A stretch of DNA of 48,559 nt from Lingula anatina (taxonomy: Eukaryota > Brachiopoda > Lingulata > Lingulida > Lingulidae), in assembly GCF_001039355.2 (NCBI RefSeq), contig NW_019776131.1, forward strand, positions 56,926 through 105,484, in the 5' to 3' direction. The translations under genes were made by a program, and so were the position numbers. The notes beneath the pieces are model-generated. The model did no database searches and was not told where the DNA came from. It saw nothing but the letters and a program-made list of their open reading frames with translations. Below are positions 23,173 to 30,917 of the stretch, piece by piece (the stretch's first letter is position 1; each line of letters starts with the position of its first letter).

Positions 23173-24442
23173 TTTTTTTCGGCAAGTCCGGTGTCCCTAA
23201 AATAATAAATTTTAAAAACTGACATTGATTTGTACCCAAGTTAAAATATTTCACACCCTCTTTGCTGCTCACCTGATAATGATAAAAATTAATAAAAAAT
23301 TACATTTTCACAAGTGATTAATCAAGGCATAACACAATTCTACAAGATGATGAGTTTTGGCTTATTCCATTCTTGGTAAGCAGTTTTATGTCAGGATCGT
23401 AACGTTAATTGCTGAATTCCAAGTCTAGTAATGTGTTAATTGTCCCAGTGTGGTAATACAGACATGTATCACATCATGTTGACAAATAATGACATTTAGC
23501 ATGTGACGTCTGCCAGCCGTAAATGATGCTGACTCTCCCAGTGAGGTTGAGTGACGCAAAGGTCTTGTTTATAGTCTAGAGATTGTCATTTAATCCCTAG
23601 TAGGTTGTTGGCACTCATCTTGGGAGAGGCATTACAGTAACATATAGTATAACATTAGTATAACAACAGTTGATGGGCTTGCTATTCAGACATTGGTGAG
23701 TGTGGCATATATTTCTTTTTTGCTGTTCTAAGACAAAAGCAGAATATTGGATCTGACTTCTAAAGAGAGAAAGCAATTTCAGGATTTTGTTTTTCAGAAC
23801 ATCTACGTTATTGTTTTCAGGATGTCTGTGGTAAATATCATAAATAATATATAACTATCAGGATGTACTTGTAACAATGGGGCCACAGAGGTGCTGGCTG
23901 ACAAGGGGTTCTGAAGCATGTGGATTGGTATATTTAAAATGCATGAGAAAATAATATTAATGATTTATCATTATTGCATTGATTGTATATGAATATTCAT
24001 TATGTTGTTTTATGTTTATATTCCAAGTGGTTTGGGCTAGAGAATTGGCCCAGTTGAGGTTTGAAGATGGCAGCTAATTGATTCTTAATGTTCTTCAGTG
24101 GTAATTGTGTAAAATTGCATGTATTTGAAAAGGTTTATTGTATGGATGTATTGTTAAGACATCATCTATGTCTGTTTATTTCAGAGTGGCCTTGCAGGAG
24201 AACTAGCCAGCCTGAAACTAGACGCCTCCCCACAACAACCCATGGAAGCAGTGCCCGAACACGAGCGCCGCGAGAGGTGGGAGCGCGGACAGGTGGACTA
24301 CCTGGGCGAGGACAGTTTTCAGAAGATCCAGGAAAGGATAGACTCCACGCTGCAGTCTGGTCCGGCCCAGGCACAGCCCAAGCCCGTGGACAAGAGCAAA
24401 GGAGCTGTCCCCAAGGCTAGTAGAAAGCATGTCCGGAAATAG
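1355..24442 (+). CDS. GYG1: Glycogenin, spliced gene (7 visible coding exons, 5' end missing)
   Basis: Glycogenin is a cytosolic GT8-family glucosyltransferase. It glucosylates its own tyrosine from UDP-glucose to build the oligosaccharide that glycogen synthase extends. Joining 1355-1496, 10412-10586, 10948-11110, 11809-11935, 12299-12482, 15514-16371 and 24185-24442 gives one continuous frame of about 635 residues, with GT-AG borders and matching phases at every junction. Visible landmarks are [19 protein letters not shown] (nucleotide-binding N-terminus), the metal-binding DSD in [30 protein letters not shown], the acceptor tyrosine in [19 protein letters not shown] and WWNIF. A proline-rich then acidic linker follows, and then the glycogen-synthase-binding tail [20 protein letters not shown]. 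Human GYG1 has 350 residues; the excess here is nearly all exon 15514-16371. The first visible exon begins in the second base of a codon, so a short ATG exon lies upstream and was not found. Family assignment is secure; alternative exons are not resolved. Confidence 0.96.
1914..2075. mobile_element. Short inverted-repeat element (MITE-like), 12-bp TIRs
   Basis: Perfect 12-base terminal inverted repeats GCCCGTAGCCAG (1914-1925) and CTGGCTACGGGC (2064-2075) bound about 162 bases. Inside are internal words GTTCGAAAGAACC and GGTCCACT (the latter twice). A TTTA array adjoins the right end, so a target duplication cannot be read. Related fragments lie at 1-150, 16505-16665, 22255-22410 and 47668-47720. 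There is no coding capacity, and the transposase source is unknown. Confidence 0.75.
2080..2119. repeat. TTTA microsatellite
   Basis: About ten TTTA units directly follow the inverted-repeat element ending at 2075. Confidence 0.9.
4231..4590. repeat. Two GT microsatellites
   Basis: An interrupted GT tract lies at about 4231-4271, and a pure GT tract of 29 units lies at 4533-4590. Confidence 0.9.
5291..5622. mobile_element. Foldback / MITE-like element with 111-bp inverted arms
   Basis: The left arm 5291-5401 (starting ACAGGCCTACCCAACTACC) and the right arm 5512-5622 are near-perfect reverse complements. They differ at only a few sites and enclose a 110-base unique spacer. CTT flanks both ends (5288-5290 and 5623-5625), a possible 3-bp target duplication. 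There is no open frame, so it would be a non-autonomous DNA element. The superfamily cannot be named from the ends alone. Confidence 0.85.
8086..8342. mobile_element. Near-loopless palindromic MITE, TAA target duplication
   Basis: The element runs from GGCTTCGTTCACATGCAATG to its reverse complement, with arms of roughly 120 bases meeting at a short centre near 8210-8222. TAA flanks both sides (8083-8085 and 8343-8345). A TWA target duplication and G-rich termini are typical of PIF/Harbinger-type MITEs; that assignment is inference. There is no coding capacity. Confidence 0.8.
8232..8799. repeat. First copy of a 568-bp direct duplication
   Basis: This segment is repeated almost exactly at 8801-9368, offset 569 bases. 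One visible difference is ACGCTGCGG versus ACGCCGCGG. It begins inside the palindromic element and ends at TGGTATAA, next to the single N at 8800. An assembly artefact or two merged alleles is the simplest reading. Confidence 0.9.
8801..9368. repeat. Second copy of the 568-bp direct duplication
   Basis: This copy starts directly after the single N at 8800. It contains only the right arm of the palindromic element followed by the same unique flank as the first copy. Both copies carry the same - strand open frame, which is a by-product and not a gene. Confidence 0.9.
10412..10586 (+). CDS. GYG1: Glycogenin exon with the DxD metal-binding motif
   Basis: This exon lies between an acceptor CAG ending at 10411 and a donor GTAACT at 10587. 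It encodes [20 protein letters not shown] followed by [10 protein letters not shown]. The lysine of TKFH corresponds to catalytic Lys86 of human GYG1. The exon ends in FMDSDTM, whose DSD (codons 10572-10580) is the Mn2+/UDP-binding DxD motif of GT-A enzymes. It ends in phase 0. A long GT tract starts about 18 bases past the donor. Confidence 0.95.
10587..10947 (+). other. Glycogenin intron with GT microsatellite
   Basis: A GT tract of about 30 units (10606-10664) starts close to the donor. The rest is AT-rich sequence without recognisable features. Confidence 0.8.
10948..11110 (+). CDS. GYG1: Glycogenin exon, central catalytic segment
   Basis: The acceptor is TTGCAG, ending at 10947; the donor is GTGAGT at 11111. 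The exon encodes [20 protein letters not shown], then [13 protein letters not shown], and ends in GSFDG with the last glycine codon split after its first base. [14 protein letters not shown] is one of the most conserved stretches of glycogenin and includes the aspartate equivalent to human Asp125. A pure pyrimidine stretch follows the donor almost at once. Confidence 0.95.
11111..11808 (+). other. Glycogenin intron with pyrimidine tract, cryptic acceptor and small inverted-repeat element
   Basis: An almost pure pyrimidine stretch runs from the donor to TTTCAG at 11242-11247, a strong-looking pseudo-acceptor. It is followed by an element with imperfect terminal inverted repeats (CCAGGGATGAGACTG near 11264, CAGTCTCATCCTTG near 11374-11387). 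Further on, the word GCAAATT recurs at about 11620-11720. Confidence 0.7.
11264..11387. mobile_element. Small MITE-like element
   Basis: Imperfect inverted termini GGGATGAGACTG and CAGTCTCATCC bound about 124 bases. TA lies just before the left end. There is no coding capacity, and the family is unknown. Confidence 0.55.
11809..11935 (+). CDS. GYG1: Glycogenin exon carrying the self-glucosylated tyrosine
   Basis: The acceptor is TTTCAG, ending at 11808; the donor is GTAAGT at 11936. The exon completes GGDQG, whose aspartate matches human Asp163, and continues to KHLPFIYN and FYSYLPALK. The first tyrosine of YSYLPA (codon 11910-11912) aligns with human Tyr195, the residue that receives the first glucose. 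The exon ends with two bases of a glutamine codon. A GT then GA repeat begins nine bases after the donor. Confidence 0.95.
11945..12021. repeat. Compound GT/GA microsatellite beside a splice donor
   Basis: About 22 GT units are followed by about 16 GA units. The tract begins nine bases after the donor at 11936. Confidence 0.95.
12103..12298 (+). repeat. Two degenerate upstream copies of a glycogenin exon edge (decoy acceptors)
   Basis: Unit 1 (12103-12204) and unit 2 (12205-12298) each begin with the same 3' splice-site and exon-start sequence as the real exon at 12299. The shared core reads ATTTGGTGCCAATATCAAAG in unit 2 and the true exon; unit 1 is more diverged. Read in the glycogenin frame, unit 1 runs from Gln-Phe-Asp to a stop at 12158-12160, and unit 2 also ends after Lys-Lys-Lys in a stop. 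The copies therefore cannot replace the exon but could act as poison or decoy acceptors. Confidence 0.85.
12299..12482 (+). CDS. GYG1: Glycogenin exon, end of the GT8 catalytic domain
   Basis: The acceptor is CCCTCCAG, ending at 12298; the donor is GTGAGT at 12483. The exon encodes [17 protein letters not shown], with the Mn2+-binding histidine of VVHF and the substrate-binding lysine of VKPW. It ends after [18 protein letters not shown] in phase 0. Two degenerate copies of its first ~40 bases, each with its own AG, sit directly upstream at 12103 and 12205. The third, most downstream acceptor is chosen because only it leads to the full conserved segment. Confidence 0.95.
14134..14190 (+). CDS. 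Possible alternative terminal exon of glycogenin (18 codons plus stop)
   Basis: A good acceptor (TGTCCTCTCTGCAG, ending at 14133) is followed by a less AT-rich patch reading [18 protein letters not shown] and then TAG. It is in phase 0, so it would join directly to the exon ending at 12482 and give a catalytic domain without linker or synthase-binding tail. No convincing donor follows, so it could only be a terminal exon. It may equally be chance; there is no homology support. Confidence 0.25.
   Translation, partial: TKDQFSSVFGSYRLGDDS
14719..14963. repeat. Minisatellite, 42-45-bp units
   Basis: Five units and a partial sixth begin with GATATTATCCCCAGTTGTGA. Units of 45, 45, 42, 42 and 45 bases differ by a TTG indel, so length changes come in steps of three. 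Open frames on both strands across the array reflect this periodicity and are not taken as genes. Confidence 0.9.
15514..16371 (+). CDS. GYG1: Glycogenin large linker exon, proline-rich then acidic (symmetric cassette)
   Basis: The acceptor TTTCAG ends at 15513 and the donor GTACTT starts at 16372. The exon is 858 bases, begins and ends in phase 0, and encodes 286 residues. It opens with [20 protein letters not shown], a proline-rich stretch with PPLPPPP. Gln/His-, Tyr- and Pro-rich sequence follows, then a strongly acidic half with [10 protein letters not shown] and an almost pure glutamate run near 16260-16300. It is probably disordered and has no catalytic motif. Long variable linkers at this place are known in other glycogenins. 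Because it is symmetric, skipping keeps the frame. If the donor is not used, the frame runs on to a stop at 16465-16467. Confidence 0.9.
16505..16665. mobile_element. Diverged copy of the dispersed mini-element
   Basis: The words AGAGAACCTCCGTTTTGGAT, GTGTCTACT and TTTTTTCAGAAAAAAATACC match the copy at 22255-22410. The layout (purine run, AGAACC, then TCCA and TTTTTCAGAAAAA) matches the intact copy at 1914-2075. The terminal repeats are degraded here. Confidence 0.65.
19118..19172. repeat. GT/GC-alternating microsatellite
   Basis: Alternating GTGTGC and GTGC units, a purine-pyrimidine alternation of about 55 bases. Confidence 0.9.
19961..20333. repeat. CT microsatellite broken by a 260-base N gap
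   Basis: CT repeats abut both sides of the gap at 20011-20270, so the gap is most likely unresolved repeat. Its true length is unknown. Confidence 0.95.
22255..22410. mobile_element. Diverged copy of the dispersed mini-element
   Basis: AAAAGAACCTCCTTTTTGGA, AGAAGAGGTCTCCCC, GTGTCTACTGAAAAA and TTTTTTTCAGAAAAAAATAC correspond in order to the copy at 16505-16665. Confidence 0.65.
22585..22835. repeat. Degenerate two-copy tandem duplication
   Basis: Each unit has ACAAACTTGAGA, then a T- or A/G-rich low-complexity part. After that come AATGACCTTAACCTAATGAG (first) or AATGACCTTTCCCTAATGAA (second), then TACAC and AATGGTACT. Copies are about 110-140 bases and clearly old. Confidence 0.7.
24185..24442 (+). 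CDS. GYG1: Glycogenin last exon, glycogen-synthase-binding tail
   Basis: The acceptor TATTTCAG ends at 24184. The exon continues in phase 0 with [12 protein letters not shown], then [20 protein letters not shown] and [11 protein letters not shown], and ends in a Lys/Pro-rich tail with a TAG stop at 24440-24442. The ERWEQGQADYMGxDSF-type segment is the conserved C-terminal motif through which glycogenin binds glycogen synthase. This exon is markedly GC-richer than the surrounding intron. Confidence 0.95.
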   Translation, partial: SGLAGELASLKLDASPQQPMEAVPEHERRERWERGQVDYLGEDSFQKIQERIDSTLQSGPAQAQPKPVDKSKGAVPKASRKHVRK

Positions 24443-24648
24443 AGCATGTACAGTGTGTATTGCATGCTTGGCTCAATTTGTGTACATGGTATGCTGACTG
24501 ATTTTGTTTTTGCACATTTGTTTGTTTGTTTAGATGCTGTCATTTTGATTTCTGTTTATGTTCATTTGTGATTTTATTTGTGCAGACGCACTCTTTTTTA
24601 TTTGTCATTGTATAATGTAATTGCACTGAAATTTCCCAAATCTTCTTT

Positions 24649-24654
24649 ATTAAA
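24649..24654 (+). terminator. Candidate glycogenin poly(A) signal (ATTAAA)
   Basis: ATTAAA lies about 207 bases after the glycogenin stop, with a GT-rich stretch some 25 bases further on. AATAAA copies at 25201-25206, 27028-27033 and 28239-28244 could serve as distal sites. The choice is inference without transcript data. Confidence 0.45.
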
Positions 24655-24859
24655 CCACCTAATTTGATAACTGCTGCATGTGGAGTAATTGTTATTATAA
24701 TTGCATGAAGACAAATTTTACGAAATGCCTTACTTTTTCACTACCCATCCTAGTTTCTACCCTGGCTTTTAATTTTTTGACACCTATCACCAGCATTTTA
24801 AGCTAACCCAGACCAAGACCAACTTCTCATAAGAACTATAGAGTTAAATTTGGTAAAGC

Positions 24860-25025
24860 CATAGTTTTTAGACCACCATTTTAGTCAACTTCATATCTTT
24901 CAGACCAACAGTTTAGTCTACTCTATATATATCTTTTACACCAAAATTTTATTCGATTTTAAATCATTTGTACCAGCAATTTAGTTTACTTCAAATCTTT
25001 TAGACCAACATTTAAATTTACGTCA
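24860..25025. repeat. Degenerate ~37-40-bp tandem array
   Basis: About four units on the theme TTTTAGACCAACATTTTAGT followed by CTACTTCAAATC lie in the region just past the glycogenin stop. Divergence is high. Confidence 0.7.
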
Positions 25026-25429
25026 CACGAGAATTAATGTGCAGTACTACATTTAATGGAGAAGCAGTTTCTCTTTGATATAACTAAATATAATTCACTG
25101 AATTGGACTGCTGTTTCTTTATGTTTGGTCTAGGTTTCCAAAGATTTCACTCTAAAGTTCTTAGGGAAAAGGGTTGCTGTTCAGCAAAATTGAGAAAAAT
25201 AATAAACATTATATACACCCCTTGAAGAATTTTTATGGCAGCCATAGCACATGGTTTTAAATATAAGCGATGTAAAGGCTCCATATTTGCATGGAAAATG
25301 TTTTTGAGAAACTTTCATCTTAGACGTTGCTCCGTAGCAAGTATTTTATGGTACATTAAATCAGGTCAAAGGTAACTTGAAGCAGATTTAAGTCAATGAC
25401 ATTTGATCATAATTTAATATGCTGCTTTC

Positions 25430-25805
25430 TGTTAAAAGATTTAACTTGGTCTTCAATTTCCTGCTTTCTTTTGAAATTTGAAATTCTGATGTCATTTGAT
25501 GTGGTAACTTCTGTTGAAAAGTTAACTTTGGTTGTCTGCCCTTTTTTCTTGAAAGTTAAAATTGGGTTGTAATATTTGTGTTTTTTTTTTTTTTAAATAA
25601 TGTTTGCAAATAGTAACTTTTGTTAATTTGAAGGGCTACTTTCTATTGAAAGTTTCAATTTTCTCATAAATGTTCTCAGCTACTTTCCGTTGAAGGTTTT
25701 AATTTGGCCATCAATTTTCTGGGCTTCTTTCTGTTGAAAATTTCAATTTTGTCAGGTATTTTCTGGGTTACTTACTATTGAAAGGTTAAATTTGGTCTTT
25801 TTTTC
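25430..25805. repeat. Degenerate ~55-65-bp tandem array
   Basis: Repeating words CTACTTTCTATTGAAAGTTT, CAATTTTCT and GGTTAAATTTGGTC occur in about six or seven diverged units. The array is AT-rich and non-coding. Confidence 0.65.
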
Positions 25806-28181
25806 CAGTGAAGAGTAAATGACGTTGGATCAAGCTGAAAACCACAACTATCTGTACATGCATGAGGACATTGACTGCTGCATTTGACATTGCCAACACT
25901 TAACTTGTGATGAGATAAAGCTCACGATTGCCAATATGAACAATGTACATCATTGCGCTAGAGAAGACAATATCAAAATGTTTGCCATTGCGCTAGAGAA
26001 GACAATGCCATTTGTTAGAGGAGAAAACCAAGTGAGTTCGCTGAGCTTACTGCATTGGACAGTCTCCCAGCATCTCTATGGAAACTTTATTTCATACATA
26101 GGCCTCAATCTCTACATTATTGTACATATGTTATGCATTTTTTTCTTATGTTAGGGGAACGTATGTTTTGATAACCGTCATAAACTAATACGCTAGAGTT
26201 ATAAACTGAAATTCTGCCATAAATGACATGCCAGTACTTAATGTACAGGTATCTTGAATCCCGTTTTTTTTTTAATTTTTTTTTCATATTTGAGCATTCT
26301 TATAAAGGTACCTGTCCAGTAATTTATCCCTTTTATACGTGTTCACATATATACAAATATAAATTGCTTTGTTGCTATTATAAATGTAGTATATTGCATT
26401 GCTTGGGATTCTAATCAAGGGTTTTGTTGTCATGTATAACATGTGGACTGCATCGCTCAAGAGTTCTAATCAATTCTGTTGTTATAGTTGTATACATATA
26501 TAGACTGCGTTGCTTAGAGATGCCAATAAGACATATTGATGCTTTGCTGTATTAGATTACAGCAACATTAAGGGTTTCCGCGGATAAGAAAAAAAATGAG
26601 AGTATAGCAATAAAGATTTTGCCATTCAGTTTGCTATTAAATTGTGTCTTCTATATTGTATCCTTTCTCTGAAAACAACCATGAGCCAAATAGATTTTTA
26701 AGAAAACTGGGAAAAGGTGTTGCTCAAGTCTGACAAAATCCCTCTCTCCCCACCCTCTAATGTTACATTTTTTATACAAGATGCCTTTAATTCTGGAGAA
26801 AGAGATTTCGATTTTTTGTGCCATGCAATTGGAAAGTTCACTTCTGCTACAGTGTGCAATATTATAGACAGTTGTTTGTGTTGTGTTGTTAATGTTCATG
26901 GAACACTTAGATACTGATCCTGTTCTGTAAGTTATATGAAATATGAAGTAGTTTGAAGTGTAACATGTAGGTTTATTTTGCTGTAAGTTATATAAAATTG
27001 GAATATCTCCAAAGATTATCATAAATGAATAAATGCGAGTTTGTCCGAGTCTTTTAAGATCTGACTTGTCTGCTGTAGAACAATCACCTATAGATTTCAC
27101 CTGGCTGATCTTTTGTGCTTGTTTCAGAGCTTCTGTCAAATTTGCCAGCTTTCATTTTTGATCTGTCAGGTGGATTAATGCCCTGCTGAGCTGTAAGATT
27201 TTACTCAGTGCATATTAAAGCTATTTCTTTGATAAAACTCTAAAGCAAAAAAAATGAAAATAAAAAGATTTGTGAGCCAGGTAGATTTATGAAGATGTTT
27301 AGATACTAACTCGGTGATAGAAATTCAATGACCTATCTAAGGATGCAATTGTACGTGTATAAATACATGCTGAGTAATTGTATTTCTGTTGATATGTTCA
27401 TTTATCGTAATCTTTGTTGGTTACTAGGTTATGAAAGACCAATTTTTGCTGTACAGTGTGTAGAAACCTTTCTTACATTAGAAAAGATGCATTTAAAAGC
27501 ACCATTTCCCTTGTCAAATATTATGTTTTTCCCATCATGTTGTAGTCTTTGAATAGAATTTGTTGTACACACACACACAGTGTAATCCTCTTGTAGCCTC
27601 GACTCCCTGAGGAGCTTTATGTTCAAGTTCCCAAACTGAAAAGATGTTCAAGCTTTATTAGCTTTTGTATAGAAAAACCTTTAACAGAATATTAGTCTGA
27701 AAGATCCTGTTTATTACATGCTTCTTTTAAAAGCATAAAATCTGGACTTAGTTTGACTAAGAAAATTAAGAAAATAGTCCGCAAAATTTTTCAAGTCCTG
27801 GAATTTTAATAACAGCTGGATTTGTAGACTGGGTAAAAGGGGGATAGTTACTCGCCTCCCCTCCCTATTTAGGCAGCTGGAATAGATACTTTATCATCCT
27901 CCCATGCAATATGAAGCCAGTGAAACAACTTGGGCTTCAGATACAGTATTATTATTATTATTAATGTCATTATAGCGAATTAGCTGTTTCAAGACACAAT
28001 ACAAGATAATTAGAGTATGGACTTAATATAACTTGGTTATCTTCTTTTTTATGGACAAATATATGCTTTATTAATTTAGTGAAGGTTAATATGCTAATTG
28101 GATAATGCTTGTTTTCTACGGCGCAGCTCATGCGGCCATGGGGCACGGCACATGGAATGTTGCACAAGGACACGGGACGGT

Positions 28182-28189
28182 TGACGTCA
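28182..28189. promoter_or_regulatory. Perfect CRE palindrome (TGACGTCA), function unknown
   Basis: This is a consensus CREB/ATF site inside a GC-richer patch between the two gene 3' ends. The position argues against a promoter for either gene. It may be chance. Confidence 0.2.
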
Positions 28190-28848
28190 TTTAGTTGTGG
28201 TGAATTAGTAGGGAGGTAGCCAAGCTACCCTGAACGGGAATAAAATGACATATTTACATAAAATATTTTTGTTGTCTTAGTTGTTGTTATTTCGTTTATA
28301 TTGACTTTGGTTGTGTTGTATGGCAAACCTCTGAATGGTGATGTCAAAAAAGTGGCGTTGGTGGGTGTCACCCTACTAGGGTCTGCAAAACGTGATTTTA
28401 ATTTATATTTTTTTTTTGGAAATGAAGTGTGTTAATCTGTTAAACTGCTTGCATTCTGTAAGGGTCCTCGCGTAGTCGGATCAATCTCAGTAGACCCATA
28501 TTTTCATTGGAAATTAGCCCTAAACAGCTTATGACCAAGGGGCTCAATGATCTCTTGGACAAATGAAACATTTTTATTGATTTAATAAGTTAAATTAATA
28601 ATAACAAGAAATGGAGCTGTCTTGGAGTGGTTGTGTGCTCTATGAGTACTTTTCTAGTCTTCAATGAAAACAATTGCTGGTTAGATTATATTGTAGTGTT
28701 TTATTGTAAAACTCTCACTTGCTTCTATTGCAGTGGTACAAAAGACAAAATAAGATCTTTAAACAAAATTTGTATTGGAATAAAGGCTATAAGAAAAAAA
28801 ATCTTATCTATATAGGCCGAACATTTAAAACACTTGTACTACTAAAAC

Positions 28849-28854
28849 TTTATT
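28849..28854 (-). terminator. Candidate RYK poly(A) signal (AATAAA)
   Basis: TTTATT on the + strand reads AATAAA on the RYK strand, about 1.95 kb after the stop. A GT-rich stretch (AAGTGTTTT) follows on that strand. An alternative AATAAA lies at 28573-28578. Confidence 0.45.
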
Positions 28855-29758
28855 GCTGAGCAAGAGAAAAAAATAAGACTTATAAAAAGTCCAGAAATAT
28901 GGTCACTAACTGTGGATACATCCTTAATACTTTTAAAAAGCAAACCCTACTTAACTTATAGCATACCTCACACATGTATTCTATACAAAACAAGTGAAAC
29001 CATGTACAATACAATAACAATATTATATACAATTATATTTATATATGTACATACATACATACAAGTACAAATATTTAGCACCTCTGGTTTCGTTAAAAAA
29101 ACTTTACACAAGAGCTTAAATAACTTTAAAATCACCCTCTTACAAGGAAAATGATCTGCCTTTCAAAATTCAGAAGGATCTATTAGAAAAGTGACTAGAT
29201 AAATTCACTGTACTGAAAAGTTTCTTCTGTACATGAAATTCTAAACATTTAAATCATGATCTTATTTTAATCAACTCATCAGTAACTGATTTAATACATA
29301 TGCTAAGACTTTAAAGTTGACAGGATTGATTATTATGAGCCGTCTACTTCTTATTTAACATGAGATAATAGAATGAACCCCACCTAACACCCGTGACATA
29401 TTCTGAGTGACTACTTATCACTTTGTAAAAAAAAAAAAAAAAAAAAAAACATCTTGGCAATTAAGCTTGGATCAAAATGAGCAAACTGGATGTTCTAAGG
29501 TGACAAATTTACCCAGATTCAGCCACTAAAATAATGTACAAATTTTTGAAGGGGGGAAAAAAGACAAAAAAAAAAAAAATGCTCTGGACTCTGTCCAAAT
29601 TCAAGCATGACTAGAGTCTAAATATAGAATTACAAAATCCACCAAAAGAAAAATTTAGCAAAAATTATTTAAAATGGATGTGGACTAGATGAGTTGTTCT
29701 GTGATTTAAAAAAAAAATTCATTTTGATCTTTTGATTCTGTGGAGAACTTGCAGCACA

Positions 29759-29855
29759 GGTGACCTCTGACCTCAATGACCCCTGGATATGACCTCTGAC
29801 CTTAATGACCTTTTTATCACCTGGACTCCATCTACAATATTATGACCTCATTGAC
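29759..29855. repeat. Cluster of TGACCT direct repeats
   Basis: TGACCTCTGACCTCAATGAC and similar words give about seven TGACC(T/C) copies in under 100 bases. Similar clusters occur near 829-855 and 43970-44010. Confidence 0.75.
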
Positions 29856-30805
29856 TAGGTTTTGGGTTGATGCCATAAACCTTTATGATACCATTTCTTT
29901 TCTAAATCCTGTGCCCCTTTTTGAGTCTTTTCTCCTTTGTTCGCGATATACTGGTTTACTTATTGACTTTTTATCAGACTGTTCTTTCATAAAAAAAAAA
30001 AAAAAACATCGCTGTCTCATGAAACTTTGATTGTCATCTCCCGTTTTCCATGCTAACTGCCAGTATAACTGTTTAACAAAGCTATCAAATCTATTCACAT
30101 CTTCAGTTCTGCCCCTGACCTCACACTGATGAATGGTTGTATTTTTGAATGATATTGTGCATTGCATCTTTGAAGCTTCTGTTGTATTAATACAAACGCA
30201 TTGTCTTGTCTGCCATAATTACACTCCATCCTCAGCATTCAGCAACAGCCAGGGTATCCTTGTTGGTTACTGGATGGAGAAAAGTTAATCCTTAACTACT
30301 AGTTAAATAAATATCATTACTGTCTCAAATGGACCCTGAATAAAACCTTTTAAATTAATAGCTGTCAAAATCTCCCCCCCACCCCACCAATGAATGATAT
30401 AAATTTTTCTTGATATTTTCTCTGTAATGCTGACCTACAACCCTGACTGCAGGATGTGGTTTTATCCCACTTTCAATACACTTCCATTAGAAACTGTCAG
30501 TTAAAATGACAGCTCTCTGAAACCGGTGACTGTCTCCGATATCCTTCGCGTGGCAATTCTAATAAATGCTGCTGTGTGTAGCATCTTCCAAAATCCTGCT
30601 TTAAAGTCTACAGTAACCGCAATCTACTTCTCTTTCTTTTCTTCCTTTTTTCATCAAAGATTTCAGATTAATAACTCTGGTTGAACTGGATGGACTTCAC
30701 TTTTTCCTCTCTTCTAGACTTCATAAATGCTGTCAAGGTGGAAATGGCTGGAGACTTTCAAATGCTACAACCTGCTTCCTTTCTTTCTTTTTCTTTCCAC
30801 ATATT

Positions 30806-30917
30806 TCAAATGAACCTCCCCAGTGCTGCATAGAAGTCCTGCAAACACACCAGGAGTTGAGCAAACTTGGGTCTCTCGTCAGCAGACAGTGCCCAGCAAC
30901 ACGCCATTACTGCAAAC
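30806..30917 (-). CDS. RYK: RYK last coding exon
   Basis: The acceptor is TTTCTCCAG before 30917. It encodes FAVMACCWALSADERPKFAQ, then LLVCLQDFYAALGRFI, with a TGA stop at 30806-30808. FAVMACCWAL and ERPKF match human RYK. The human C-terminus AYV is a PDZ ligand; here it is RFI, with arginine at position -2. Confidence 0.95.

Larger units (their letters stand above)
16372..24184 (+). other. Long glycogenin intron (7.8 kb)
   Basis: This intron holds two related mobile-element fragments (16505-16665, 22255-22410), several GT-type tracts (17230-17400, 19118-19172, 23138-23168) and a CT microsatellite with an N gap. It also has a poly-C run near 21874 and a two-copy duplication near 22585-22835. 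A good acceptor at 21736-21737 is followed by open sequence but no clear donor. No other exon was recognised. Confidence 0.7.
24443..28830. other. Glycogenin 3' UTR and intergenic stretch between convergent genes
   Basis: No gene was recognised. It includes degenerate repeat arrays at about 24860-25025 and 25430-25805 and a 21-base exact direct repeat (25951-25971 and 25986-26006). A loose ~70-base repeat lies near 26390-26530, and a GC-richer patch near 28125-28190 contains TGACGTCA. The longest open frame (26651-27139, - strand) shows no family resemblance and is judged chance. Confidence 0.65.
28830..30805 (-). other. RYK: Probable RYK 3' UTR
   Basis: Unbroken sequence between the RYK stop codon and the candidate poly(A) signal, with no recognisable exon. 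It contains a poly-A run at 29427-29448 (poly-U in the transcript), a cluster of TGACCT half-sites at about 29759-29855, and TGTACATA (29044-29051, - strand), which fits the Pumilio UGUANAUA consensus. The extent is inferred. Confidence 0.5.

Noticed and set aside
26651-27139. 162-residue - strand frame between the genes
   Set aside because: Longest non-repeat frame outside exons, but no domain, signal peptide or motif resemblance; AT-rich composition. Judged chance.
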